From Alkalispirillum mobile (GTDB lineage Bacteria > Pseudomonadota > Gammaproteobacteria > Nitrococcales > Halorhodospiraceae): a stretch of DNA of 64,000 nucleotides. Location: the NCBI RefSeq assembly GCF_003664325.1, contig NZ_RCDA01000001.1, positions 930,001 through 994,000 of the forward strand, given 5' to 3'. The first letter of the stretch is position 1. Every line of letters begins with the position of its first letter. The notes under the pieces are model-generated. The model was not told the origin of the DNA and made no database searches. It worked only from the letters and a program-made list of their open reading frames with translations. Positions 7,925 through 16,160 of the stretch are shown here, piece after piece. The position numbers and the translations under genes are program-made.

Positions 7925-8884
7925 ATGAGCGCTACCTTCCCGCAACTGCAACCGACAACCTTTCCGGCCATCCGCCGCCGCCAGCTGGAAACCCTGCAGG
8001 TAAACGTTGGCTATGTGTGCAACCAAACCTGTTTCCACTGCCACGTGAACGCCGGGCCCAACCGCAAGGAGAAGATGGACCGCGCCACCGCCGACCTGGT
8101 GCTGGACTACCTGCGCGAGTCCGGCGCACGCACCCTGGACCTGACCGGCGGGGCACCGGAGCTGAACCCGCAGTTCCACTATCTGGTGGAACAGGCCTGC
8201 GCCCTGGGGGTGCATGTCATGGACCGCTGCAATCTTACGGTACTGGAGCAGCCCGGACAGGCGGATCTGGCGGACTTTCTGGCCGCCCACCGGGTAGAGG
8301 TGGTGGCCTCGCTGCCCTGTTATTCGGCAGACAACGTCGACAGCCAGCGCGGCGAGGGGGTCTTCGAACAGAGCATCAACGGCCTGCGCAAACTCAACGC
8401 CGTGGGCTATGGTCAACCGGGAAGCGGCCTCACCCTGAACCTGGTATACAACCCCCTGGGCGCCACCCTGCCGCCCCCGCAGGGCCAACTGGAGGCGGAT
8501 TACAAGCGGCACCTGGCGGATGAATTCGGCATGGTGTTCAACGGCCTGTTCACGATCACCAACATGCCCATCCACCGCTTCGCCAAGCAGCTCCAAAAAT
8601 CCGGGCAGTACGAGACCTACATGGCCCTGCTCAAGTCCGCCTACCGGCCGGAGAACCTGGCCAACGTCATGTGCCGCAGTCTGCTCAGCGTGGACTGGCG
8701 CGGCTACGTTTACGACTGCGACTTCAACCAGATGCTCGCCATCCCGTTGGGCGCCGACGCCAAGCCCCGGAGCCACCTGCGCGATCTCATTGGACGCGAC
8801 CTCGACGGTGCCCCCATCGCCGTCGCGGACCACTGCTACGGCTGCACCGCCGGGCAAGGGTCCAGTTGCGGGGGCGCGCTATGA
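7925..8884 (+). CDS. arsS: Radical SAM protein of the ArsS (arsenosugar biosynthesis) type
   Basis: This 319-residue protein starts at ATG 7925 after a clear GGAGG. The radical-SAM 4Fe-4S motif CNQTCFHC (CxxxCxxC) lies at residues 38-45. LDLTGGAPELNP is the SAM-binding GGE-like strand. The C-terminal cysteine-rich tail [16 protein letters not shown] matches the ArsS family, whose members sometimes carry selenocysteine; here all positions are ordinary cysteine codons. ArsS transfers a 5'-deoxyadenosyl group to methylated arsenic in arsenosugar synthesis. Its usual partner, the methyltransferase ArsM, is not in this window. The stop overlaps the convergent sirtuin gene by 6 bp. Confidence 0.85.
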   Translation: MSATFPQLQPTTFPAIRRRQLETLQVNVGYVCNQTCFHCHVNAGPNRKEKMDRATADLVLDYLRESGARTLDLTGGAPELNPQFHYLVEQACALGVHVMDRCNLTVLEQPGQADLADFLAAHRVEVVASLPCYSADNVDSQRGEGVFEQSINGLRKLNAVGYGQPGSGLTLNLVYNPLGATLPPPQGQLEADYKRHLADEFGMVFNGLFTITNMPIHRFAKQLQKSGQYETYMALLKSAYRPENLANVMCRSLLSVDWRGYVYDCDFNQMLAIPLGADAKPRSHLRDLIGRDLDGAPIAVADHCYGCTAGQGSSCGGAL

Positions 8885-9757
8885 CAGGTGGGTAGCCAAG
8901 GCGGGCAACACCTCGTGGCACGGGGCCTCGACCTTGAAGCGAAGCAGCCCGTCGGCTCGGGTGCGGCCCTGGTTGATCGCGACCAACGGCTTGCCGAGGG
9001 CCGCCGCCTCGCGGGCAAAGCGGTAGCCGGACCAGACCACCAGCGATGACCCCACCACCAGCAGGGCGTCGCTGGCCGCCAACGCCGCACGCACGGCGCT
9101 GACCCGGGCCGGCGGCACACTCTCGCCGAAGAACACCACATCCGGTTTCAGCACGCCGCCACAGCCGTGGCAATGGGCGATGCGGAAGCCGTCATAGGCA
9201 TCCTCGTCCAGCTCCGCGTCACCGTCCGGGTTGATACCGTGCACGGTGGCCGCCCAGTCGGGGTTGAGCGCGTCCAACTCCGCCTGCAGCGCTTCTCGGG
9301 GTATCCGCCGCTCACAATCCTGACAGACCACCTCTGAAAGCGTGCCATGCAATTCGGTCACCGCCGGACTCCCGGCCTTGTGGTGCAGTCGATCCACGTT
9401 CTGGGTAACCAGATCACCCAGATAACCAGCGTGCTGAAGGGCGGCCAGTCCATGATGGGCCGGGTTGGGTCGTGCAGCCTGCATCCGCGGCCAGCCCAGG
9501 TAGCTGCGCGCCCAATAGCGCCGCCGCAGCACCTCGCTGCCCATGAAGGCCTGGTACTGCATCGGCTGACGGTGCACCCAGCGGCCCTCGTAATCCCGGT
9601 AGGCGGGAATGCCGGACCCGGTGCTGATGCCGGCACCAGTCAGGACCAGGGTGCGGGGGTGAGCGGCGAGGAAATCCGCCAGCGCATCCCAGCCGGCAGT
9701 GGGCACCTCGACCTCGGGCCAGCGGCGAACATCGGGCATCCGAATCTGCACGGCCAC
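8879..9757 (-). CDS. SIR2 family NAD-dependent protein deacylase
   Basis: This 292-residue sirtuin carries every core motif: [17 protein letters not shown] for NAD binding, TQNVDRLH, the catalytic His in ELHGT, two zinc-binding cysteine pairs (CQDC and CHGC) about 45 residues apart, PDVVFFGE and VGSSLVV. It should remove acyl groups from lysine side chains in the cytoplasm using NAD+. It is third in a minus-strand group after phaC and the DCC-family gene (3 bp gap). It is also near a nadA/nrtR unit on the same strand, though too far away to imply a link. Confidence 0.92.
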   Translation of the reverse strand: MAVQIRMPDVRRWPEVEVPTAGWDALADFLAAHPRTLVLTGAGISTGSGIPAYRDYEGRWVHRQPMQYQAFMGSEVLRRRYWARSYLGWPRMQAARPNPAHHGLAALQHAGYLGDLVTQNVDRLHHKAGSPAVTELHGTLSEVVCQDCERRIPREALQAELDALNPDWAATVHGINPDGDAELDEDAYDGFRIAHCHGCGGVLKPDVVFFGESVPPARVSAVRAALAASDALLVVGSSLVVWSGYRFAREAAALGKPLVAINQGRTRADGLLRFKVEAPCHEVLPALATHLS

Positions 9758-9760
9758 CGC

Positions 9761-10156
9761 TCAGTCCCTCGCCGAGGTATCACAACCACTGGCACCGCAG
9801 CGCCGGACGTAGCGGCGATCCGCATACCAGGCGTAAACCCGGTCCAGCGGCCCGACCAGACGGGTGCCGCGCACCAGCCGGGCCAGCCAGCGCCAGTAGG
9901 GCAGTCGCGCCCAAATCACCGCGAAGCCGTCCACCCCGTGGCGCAGACGCCCGGTCTCATCCAGGCAGTGGAAGCGCCGCATGGCCGTCTCCCAGGTGAT
10001 GTCGACGTCCGAAAGCACCTCGGGGCGGGCGTGGATATCCCGCCACTCCACCGCCCCCTCACGATCCAGCCGCTGGTAATGGGCAATCTCCCGCCGGCAG
10101 ACCGGACATCCGCCATCGTAAAAGGCCACAGGCCTGTTGTGCTGCATTACTGCCAC
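9761..10156 (-). CDS. DCC family (DUF393) thiol-disulfide oxidoreductase-like protein
   Basis: A GTG start at 10156 is chosen because GGAGGAG lies six bases upstream; a later ATG at 10147 is too far from it. The 131-residue protein opens with VAFYDGGCPVCRRE, the DxxCxxC signature that names the DCC/DUF393 family. The fold is thioredoxin-like, and the function is not established. The C-terminus has three further cysteines, including CGASGC. It begins 17 bp after the phaC stop and ends 3 bp before the sirtuin start, so the three genes form one transcription unit. Confidence 0.85.
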   Translation of the reverse strand: MAVMQHNRPVAFYDGGCPVCRREIAHYQRLDREGAVEWRDIHARPEVLSDVDITWETAMRRFHCLDETGRLRHGVDGFAVIWARLPYWRWLARLVRGTRLVGPLDRVYAWYADRRYVRRCGASGCDTSARD

Positions 10157-10172
10157 GGTTCGCTCCTCCAAC

Positions 10173-11867
10173 TCAGCGCTCCAGCACGTACTGGCCGGGC
10201 GCCTCCATCAAGGGGGGGTGGGCATCACTGCCCTGGGGCGGTGGCGCCACCCGCTCGCCGCAGCGCTGCGCCAGCCAGTCCCGCCAGTCCTCCCACCAAC
10301 TGCCCGGCGTGAGGGACTGCTCCGCCCGCCATTGCTCGGGATCGGTGAGGCCCGTGGCCGGGCCGGCCCAGAAGCTGCGCTTGGGCGGGTCCACCGGCGG
10401 GTTGACGATGCCGAAGATGTGCCCCGAGGTACTGAGCACACCGCGCACTTCGCCGGCCACCAGAGCGGGCAGACGGAAGACCTGCTTCCAGGGCGCAATG
10501 TGGTCATCGACGGTGCCCACGCAGTATAGCGGCTGACGGATCCGCCCCAGGTCGATCCGGCGACCGGCCAGTTCCACCCCGTCCGGCTCGCGCAGGCGGT
10601 TATGCAGGTAGAACTCGCGCAGATACTCGCTGTGCATCGCCTTCGGCAGCCGGGTGTTGTCGGTGTTCCAGAAAAGCACGTCGAAGGGCGTCGGGTCCTC
10701 CCCATGCAGGTAGTTGCGGATGTAGTAATGCCAAATCAGGGTGTTGGGGCGCAGCATCCGGAAGGAAAAGGCCAGCGCCTCTCCGGGCAGGTACCCCGGC
10801 CCCTCCATCATCCGTTCCAGCGCTTCGATGGCCGGTTCACTAATGAAGGCGCCGATCTCGCCCGGGTCCTCGAAATCGACCAGGGTGGTGAAGGTGGTCC
10901 AGTGGGCGATGGGGTTGTTCCGCGCCCCGCCCGGCCCGCGGTTGCGCCAGGCCATGTAGCAGCTCAGCAGCGTGCCGCCGATGCAGTAGCCGATGGCGTG
11001 CACCCGGGGCGCCCCGGTGATCTCGCGGACCACCTCAACCGCCGGATCCAGGCCCTCGCTCAGGTAATCACCGAACCGCAGGTCCCGCATCTCCGGCCCG
11101 GGGTTTCGCCAGCTGATCAGGAACACGGTAAAGCCCTGCTCCACCAGCCAGCGGACCATGCTCTTGCGGCGATTGAGATCGAGCACGTAATACTTGTTGA
11201 TCCAGGGGGGCACGAACAACAGGGGCACCGAATGAACCGTGTCGGTGGTCGGTCGGTACTGGATCACCTCCACGAGCCGGTTGCGGTAAATCACCTGCCC
11301 GGTTGTGGTGGCGACGTTGCCCCCCACGTGGAAAGCCGCCCGATCGGTCATCGGCAGTTCACCGGCCAGCAGATCCCGCCCGAACTGGCGCAGCCCCCGC
11401 AGCGCGCTCTCACCGCCGCTGGCGAGAAACTTCTCCACCGCCTGGGGATTACTCCAGAAGTCATTGCCCGGGGCCAAGGCATCCACCCACTGGCGCCCCC
11501 AGAATGCGGCCCGTTTTAGCAACGCCGGGTCCATGCCCGGCGTTTCATAAACGGCGTTCATCCACCAGCGGGTATTGAACAAGTAGGCCTGCATCAGGCC
11601 ATTGAGGAAGGGGTTCTGCTCCCAGGCCGCGTCCTTGAACCGGATATCGTCCGGGTGCGGGTGCTCCACCGTTTGCGGCGGAAACCCTGAAAGCCGGCGC
11701 CAGGCCTCCTGCCCGAAAGCTGCACCGCCGGCGGCATAGCGCAGCGCCATGTTCCGGGCGTAATCGGGGTGGCGCAGCCATTGCAGCCCCAACTCCGCCC
11801 AGGCTTCACCCACACCCCATGGATCCAGCTGTGCAGGCAGCGGTTCCGGCCTTGGCTTGTCCTCCAC
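10173..11867 (-). CDS. phaC: Poly(3-hydroxyalkanoate) synthase
   Basis: This 564-residue protein is of class I size. The start is GTG at 11867, with GAGGGAG seven bases upstream; the frame is open to 11951 but without a better site. The lipase-like box GYCIGG contains the nucleophile Cys (GxCxGG). The catalytic Asp is in GTVDDHIAPW, and the His is in TSGHIFGIVNPP. PhaC_N homology covers roughly residues 60-230. It polymerises hydroxyacyl-CoA into storage granules. No phaA, phaB or phasin gene lies nearby, so precursor supply must be encoded elsewhere. Confidence 0.93.
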   Translation of the reverse strand: MEDKPRPEPLPAQLDPWGVGEAWAELGLQWLRHPDYARNMALRYAAGGAAFGQEAWRRLSGFPPQTVEHPHPDDIRFKDAAWEQNPFLNGLMQAYLFNTRWWMNAVYETPGMDPALLKRAAFWGRQWVDALAPGNDFWSNPQAVEKFLASGGESALRGLRQFGRDLLAGELPMTDRAAFHVGGNVATTTGQVIYRNRLVEVIQYRPTTDTVHSVPLLFVPPWINKYYVLDLNRRKSMVRWLVEQGFTVFLISWRNPGPEMRDLRFGDYLSEGLDPAVEVVREITGAPRVHAIGYCIGGTLLSCYMAWRNRGPGGARNNPIAHWTTFTTLVDFEDPGEIGAFISEPAIEALERMMEGPGYLPGEALAFSFRMLRPNTLIWHYYIRNYLHGEDPTPFDVLFWNTDNTRLPKAMHSEYLREFYLHNRLREPDGVELAGRRIDLGRIRQPLYCVGTVDDHIAPWKQVFRLPALVAGEVRGVLSTSGHIFGIVNPPVDPPKRSFWAGPATGLTDPEQWRAEQSLTPGSWWEDWRDWLAQRCGERVAPPPQGSDAHPPLMEAPGQYVLER

Positions 11868-12186
11868 GATTCGGCTCCCTCTCAGTGCTAATAAACCCGT
11901 TCGAATACCCAGAGTATTAGGCCCGGCAGGAGAGGTCCAGCCGCGCTTCAAATCCGGCCGACGCCCCGCGCCGGCGCCCCCTCAAAAATCACTCGTGAGC
12001 CGCCCCGTTAAGCATTTTCCGCTAGGTAATCCAACGAATTACGCCAAATGACCCATGCCCCTATTCTGACAGTGCGCCAACCGGAAACAGGGCATCACCC
12101 AGACCCGGGAGGCGCAGACCACAACAGGGATTCGGCCGGAGAGAAAAAGGCCCGATCCGCAAACCGCGAAAGCGCAGGAGAATGCC
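11868..12186. promoter_or_regulatory. Divergent intergenic region between phaC and the exported repeat protein gene
   Basis: These 319 bp hold no convincing gene. Thirty-six bp upstream of the phaC GTG is the palindrome AATACCCAGAGTATT (11904-11918), two perfect 5-base arms around CCAGA, a candidate operator for phaC. The right side (12000-12050) is less GC-rich (TTAAGCATTTTCC, TAATCC) and could carry the promoter of the rightward gene, but no good -35/-10 pair was found. Confidence 0.45.
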
Positions 12187-12576
12187 ATGAAACCGCTTAT
12201 CAAGACCGCCGTAACCCTGACCCTCGGCGCCGGCCTCACCGTCTCCGGACTGGCCTCGGCCCAGAACTGGACCACGTTCGTCGATCAGGTCCGGGCCAAT
12301 CCGCCGACCACCCTGTCCGAAGCCCAGGGCGCCGGTGTCGGGCAGAACTACGAGACCTGGGTCAATCATGTCCGGGATAACGGACCCGAAGAGCGGAGCT
12401 TCGGCGACCCCCTGGTCGGCCAGAACTACCTGCCATTCATCCAGTCCGTGCGCGAGCGGACCCTGCAACGCAAGCAGGCGGAGCGGCCAGGGGCCGCTCA
12501 ACCGACCGAGCGGGAACGCGCCCGGCACGGACGCAACAGCGTCCTTGACGCCAGGACCCGCAACCACGGGATCTGA
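12187..12576 (+). CDS. Small exported protein with three QNY/W repeats, unknown function
   Basis: This 129-residue protein has a clear Sec signal: KPLIKTAVTLTLGAGLTVSG followed by LASAQN, with cleavage likely after ASA. The mature part contains three related units: QNWTTFVDQVRAN, QNYETWVNHVRDN and QNYLPFIQSVRER. Each has the pattern QN-aromatic-x2-aromatic-hydrophobic-x2-VR, and they are spaced about 31-38 residues apart. A basic, disordered tail follows. AGGAGA precedes the ATG. I do not recognise a family. It is probably periplasmic, and repeats of this kind may bind a ligand or another copy of themselves. Confidence 0.75.
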   Translation: MKPLIKTAVTLTLGAGLTVSGLASAQNWTTFVDQVRANPPTTLSEAQGAGVGQNYETWVNHVRDNGPEERSFGDPLVGQNYLPFIQSVRERTLQRKQAERPGAAQPTERERARHGRNSVLDARTRNHGI

Positions 12577-12680
12577 TTATGGCGCCCGATGCCCGGAGAC
12601 GCGGCCGACGGCCCCGTCAGGCCCAGGCCCGCGTCTCCGGCATTTCCGATAGGTAGAGTCACGTAATGATCCGCCGGCTC

Positions 12681-12701
12681 CCGCCATCTAGGCTTGCAAC
12701 G
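12681..12701 (+). promoter_or_regulatory. Promoter-like motif CCGCCA-CTAGGCTT, copy 1
   Basis: A 21-bp element centred on CTAGGCTT lies about 30 bp before the carboxymuconolactone-decarboxylase-like gene. It matches the element at 13076-13096 at 18 of 21 positions, and a shorter relative is at 1179-1192 in the same orientation. TAGGCT could serve as a -10 box. The -35 element is not obvious. Confidence 0.4.
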
Positions 12702-12731
12702 TGATTCTGATATTATGGCTGCGGGTACTGC

Positions 12732-13043
12732 ATGGCGGCCCACAGCACCATAGCGGACAAGATGTCCGGCGTACCCGAACCCGTCACGGACGCGCTAAGG
12801 GAGGGCCATCCATTGCCGGATACCCGCCTCGAGGCGCTGCGTCAGTTCACGGATATCATGGTTGAAACGCGCGGCCATCCGGGGCACGACGACCTGCAGG
12901 CCTTCCTTGACGCCGGTTACCGGGAGGCTGACGTCCTGGCGATCATTCTCGCCATTGCGGTGAAGACGCTCAGCAATTTCTCCAACCACCTGCTCCACCC
13001 GGAGGTGGATGAACTCTTCCGGGAACGTCAGTGGACCCCCTGA
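12732..13043 (+). CDS. C-terminal half of a carboxymuconolactone decarboxylase/AhpD-like protein
   Basis: This 103-residue protein aligns by eye with only the second half of the roughly 180-residue peroxidase-related CMD family. The matching segments are LEALRQFTDIMVETRG, LQAFLDAGYREADVLAIIL and KTLSNFSNHL. The N-terminal half with the CxxC/CxxxC redox motif is missing, and there is no cysteine at all. Either this is a remnant or a helical scaffold lacking redox activity. The start is unsure: ATG 12732 has a weak site and ATG 12762 is an alternative. It lies 103 bp ahead of the ligase fusion gene in the same direction and shares its upstream motif. Confidence 0.6.
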   Translation: MAAHSTIADKMSGVPEPVTDALREGHPLPDTRLEALRQFTDIMVETRGHPGHDDLQAFLDAGYREADVLAIILAIAVKTLSNFSNHLLHPEVDELFRERQWTP

Positions 13044-13075
13044 TTACGTAGTTTCCCCCATACCCGCCAATCGGG

Positions 13076-13096
13076 CCGCCACCTAGGCTTCTAACG
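13076..13096 (+). promoter_or_regulatory. Promoter-like motif CCGCCA-CTAGGCTT, copy 2
   Basis: This is the second copy of the 21-bp element, 50 bp upstream of the ligase fusion gene. CCGCC, CTAGGCTT and AACG are conserved with copy 1. An ACGTA box lies upstream of both copies, but at 27 bp (copy 1) and 37 bp (copy 2), one helical turn apart. A shared regulator or sigma factor is inferred. Confidence 0.4.
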
Positions 13097-13146
13097 CGGG
13101 CGGCGCACCGGGCTGCCCGCCAGAGGGACTGCACGGGGGAAACCAG

Positions 13147-15597
13147 ATGAATGCCACAGACCACCGCCGTCGCTACTGGCTGGGCGGCAAGCGAAAACGC
13201 GAGCAGGACATCTTCTTCGAGGAGGCACTCGACCCGGCGCTGTGGCAGCCCGGGGACGCGGATGACTGGCACGCCTGCTGGTACACCGGCATGCCGCCCC
13301 GGGAGGTCTTCCGCCAGACGGGACCTGACCGAACCGTCAACCATATCCCCGGCAACAATTGCCTCACGGTCAAAAGCCGGCTCTACCAGACAGTCCACAA
13401 CCTGCAGCGACGTTTGGCGGCCAGCCGCCCGGCCGGACACCCGGACCTGACGCGAGCGGATTTCGTGCCCCGGGTCTTCAGCATGCCGGGCGACTACCAT
13501 GCCCTGCAGGCCCACGCCGCCGCCCATCCCGACAAGCGCTGGCTGCTCAAGCCGAAGAACTCGGCGCGCGGCAAGGACATCTCGCTGGTATCGGACGTCG
13601 CAGAGGTACCTACCGACGACCGCTGGATGGTGCAGGAGTACCTGAGCCAGCCGCACCTGATGCAGGGGCGCAAGTACGTCCTGCGCCTCTACGTGCTGAT
13701 CACCTCGGTGGAACCGTTACGCGTCTACCTGTACGAACAGGGGTTCGCCAAGCTCGCCTCCATGCCCTATAGCCTGGAGGATGCCGACAACCCCTACGTC
13801 CACCTCACCAATCCCGACGTCAACGCCCGCAACGAGGCCGCCGACGACCCCGTGGTCTTCGTGGACCTGGAGCGCTACCGCCGCTGGTTGCGGGAGCAGG
13901 GCCACGACGACGCGGCACTGTTCGACCGACTGCGCGATATCGTTGCGCTGACCACCATCGCGGCGCGGGAGAACCTGCGGGCACAGTTGGCGCACCAGGG
14001 CGCCGATGCGGCCGGTTGCTACGAGCTCATCGGCATGGACTGCCTGGTCGACGACCGGATCCGGCCCTGGCTGCTGGAGTGCAATCTCAGTCCCTCGCTG
14101 GGCGTTTGCGCCGCACCCGAGGATGGGGGCCACATCGAAGCCGGCATCAAGCGTCGGTTGGTGGCCGACCTGGTGGCCATGGCCGGCCTCAACGATCCGG
14201 CCCCCGACAGTACAGAGCAGCACGACGACCCCGTCGCGCGCTGGCGCGCCGAAGCGGAACGGGAGGCCCGCCACTCGGGAGGCTTCGAGCGTCTGCTCCC
14301 GACAGCCGATGCGGCCCGCTACCTCGCCTGCTTCCCCCTGCCCCGCTTCGCCGACGTGGCGCTGGCCGACAGCATGAGCGAGGCCCCAGTGAGACGCCCC
14401 GCACTGCATCGCTGGCAGGTGGCCGAGGTGATCACCGAGGAAGAACTGCTGCTTTACGGAGAAGCGCACCAGGCCCTGTACGCCCCCAATCCCACCGCCG
14501 CCCTGATCTGGCTGCACGCTACCAACGGCAAGCACCCCGACGAGATCGTCGATGCATTGCAACAGACCCTTCAGGGCGCGGACCGGGGCACCCTGGAACA
14601 GCAAGTCTGGGAGGCCCTGGCCGACTGGGCGGAGGCCGGGCTCCTGGTCCAGTGCCCGGAGCCGTTGCCGGGCGAACCGGCGGTGAAAGCCACGGCACCC
14701 CCGGGCGAAACAGCCAACAGGGATCGGGCCGACACGCCCCACACCCTCTCGCTCCGGGTGGCGCAACAGCCGCTGCACCTGCGCACCTGGAGCGGTCCGG
14801 CCGCGGAGCGCCTTTTCCCGTTGCTGGCACCGCTGGCGATGGCAGCACCCGCCGAAGAGGCGCTGCAGGTGGAAATCGGCCGCTCCCACCGAGGCTACAC
14901 GGTATTGGTGGGCGGCGAGGTGGAAGCCGAACACCTGCGGCTGGCGGAGCTGGGACCGTGGTTCGTCCGCGCCCTGCTGCGCCGTGCACCAAGCTCCGGC
15001 ACCGTGGCGGTCAGCAGCACCCTGGTGACTGTCGATCCCGCGGCACCCGACGCCGCGGTGCTGGTCTGCCGCGCCGGCGCGACCGACGACGACGGTCTGG
15101 CAGCCGCCCTGACGGGCGACACCGGTCCCGCATGGGGGAGCGGTGCCACCATCGCGCTGGCGGGTGATGGCCACGCCCGTCCGCTCGGCCTCCCGCTCCG
15201 TCGGGCCCGGCACCCTTCGACCCTTTCAGAGGACCCGCTCTGGTGGTTCGGCCAACGCGGCCATCTGGTGCCGGCGACCGGAACGCCCGGACCGGACAAC
15301 CACCTGCGGGTAGCCGCCATTCTGGTGGCGATGCCGGGTGAGCACGACGGGACACTGGACCACCTCCCCCGGCGACTGAGCCTGCGTGAAGCCCTGGGCC
15401 ATCTGCTGCCAGAAACGGCCAGCCACGGTGGTACCGGCCTCGACCGCCAGACCCTGTCACGGTTTGCCGACTGGGTGGCCCAACACCCGGTCTACGCGGT
15501 GCACCCTCGGGAAACCCCCGAGACCATCACGCGGAGGGTGTACCCCATTCTGCATGACGTCACCCAGAAAAAGAGGAAGGAAAAAGCAGTGCAATAG
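13147..15597 (+). CDS. Tubulin-tyrosine-ligase-type ATP-grasp ligase fused to PqqD-like and degenerate HprK-like domains
   Basis: This protein has 816 residues in three parts. Residues about 45-335 form a TTL-type ATP-grasp domain: LLKPKNSARGKDISLVSD, VQEYLSQPHLMQGRKYVLR, LRVYLYEQGFAKLAS, HLTNPDVNARN and the metal-binding LIGMDCLVDDRIRPWLLECN. Such enzymes use ATP to join amino acids to peptide carboxylates. Residues about 421-500 (ITEEELLLYGEAHQALY, then NPTAALIWL) resemble PqqD, the fold that binds leader peptides in peptide-maturation systems. Residues about 533-816 resemble HprK-related kinases found with PqqD-like chaperones, but the P-loop position reads CRAGATDDDG and lacks GK[ST]. It precedes a DoxX gene and a Glu/Gly-tailed peptide gene. 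Domain calls are by eye; substrate and added residue are unknown. Confidence 0.8.
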   Translation: MNATDHRRRYWLGGKRKREQDIFFEEALDPALWQPGDADDWHACWYTGMPPREVFRQTGPDRTVNHIPGNNCLTVKSRLYQTVHNLQRRLAASRPAGHPDLTRADFVPRVFSMPGDYHALQAHAAAHPDKRWLLKPKNSARGKDISLVSDVAEVPTDDRWMVQEYLSQPHLMQGRKYVLRLYVLITSVEPLRVYLYEQGFAKLASMPYSLEDADNPYVHLTNPDVNARNEAADDPVVFVDLERYRRWLREQGHDDAALFDRLRDIVALTTIAARENLRAQLAHQGADAAGCYELIGMDCLVDDRIRPWLLECNLSPSLGVCAAPEDGGHIEAGIKRRLVADLVAMAGLNDPAPDSTEQHDDPVARWRAEAEREARHSGGFERLLPTADAARYLACFPLPRFADVALADSMSEAPVRRPALHRWQVAEVITEEELLLYGEAHQALYAPNPTAALIWLHATNGKHPDEIVDALQQTLQGADRGTLEQQVWEALADWAEAGLLVQCPEPLPGEPAVKATAPPGETANRDRADTPHTLSLRVAQQPLHLRTWSGPAAERLFPLLAPLAMAAPAEEALQVEIGRSHRGYTVLVGGEVEAEHLRLAELGPWFVRALLRRAPSSGTVAVSSTLVTVDPAAPDAAVLVCRAGATDDDGLAAALTGDTGPAWGSGATIALAGDGHARPLGLPLRRARHPSTLSEDPLWWFGQRGHLVPATGTPGPDNHLRVAAILVAMPGEHDGTLDHLPRRLSLREALGHLLPETASHGGTGLDRQTLSRFADWVAQHPVYAVHPRETPETITRRVYPILHDVTQKKRKEKAVQ

Positions 15598-15609
15598 TCG
15601 CCCATTACG

Positions 15610-15640
15610 CCGGGTGTTCCGTGATACTACGGATACCCGG
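15610..15640 (+). terminator. Hairpin after the ligase fusion gene
   Basis: CGGGTGTTCCGT (15611-15622) pairs with ACGGATACCCG (15629-15639), flanked by a further C:G pair, with a 6-base loop. This gives an imperfect stem of about 12 bp starting 13 bp past the stop codon. No U-run follows, so it is a weak or Rho-assisted terminator, or an RNA-stabilising stem that lowers expression of the downstream DoxX gene. Confidence 0.45.
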
Positions 15641-15734
15641 AATCGCCGCACACCTCTATTGTAGACATCAATGATCGGCCATTAACGACCTGTTTCCGGT
15701 CCCATTATCAAGCTGCAAAAGAGGGTGAAAAAAG

Positions 15735-16160
15735 ATGATCATGACAGCCGCATTATCGACAGCCAATGCAGAGTTGCAGAGGGTGGAACGCCACGCCCAC
15801 TGGTTACTCCGGGCAGTAATATTCTCGGTATTCACCTACATGGGTGTCGACAAGTTTCTGGGTGCAGGCATCGGTCCCTGGGCCGAAATGATGGGCCTCC
15901 CCCTGGGTGTTGCCCTACTCGTGGCCCTCGCAGAAATCGCCGCTGGCGTCCTGGTGGTACTCGGCGCCCTGACCAACGGCTGGGTCACCCGGCTCGGTGC
16001 ACTGGCCACAGTGCCGGTATTGCTGGGCGCGATTTTCATGGTGCATTGGGGCCAGTGGCACTTCATGCCTACGGCGACCCATCCCATGGGCGGGATGATG
16101 TTTCAGGTGAGCCTGCTATTCGTGGCGCTTTATCTCCTGGCGAGGGGCAACAAGCAATGA
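15735..16160 (+). CDS. DoxX family membrane protein
   Basis: This 141-residue protein has four hydrophobic segments: about residues 22-40, LGVALLVALAEIAAGVLVVLG-like 50-75, ATVPVLLGAIFMVHWG 85-100, and VSLLFVALYLLA at the end. FTYMGVDKFLGAG and the Trp/His-containing GQWHFMP loop fit the DoxX group of small membrane proteins, associated with quinone- or thiol-linked redox reactions and often found in peptide-maturation clusters. ATG 15735 follows GAGGGTG by seven bases. It lies between the ligase fusion and the acidic-tailed peptide genes, all in the same direction. Confidence 0.78.
   Translation: MIMTAALSTANAELQRVERHAHWLLRAVIFSVFTYMGVDKFLGAGIGPWAEMMGLPLGVALLVALAEIAAGVLVVLGALTNGWVTRLGALATVPVLLGAIFMVHWGQWHFMPTATHPMGGMMFQVSLLFVALYLLARGNKQ

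Noticed and set aside
7925-8884. ArsS as a selenoprotein
   Set aside because: Family members can use selenocysteine, but no internal TGA is in this frame and all expected positions are cysteine codons.
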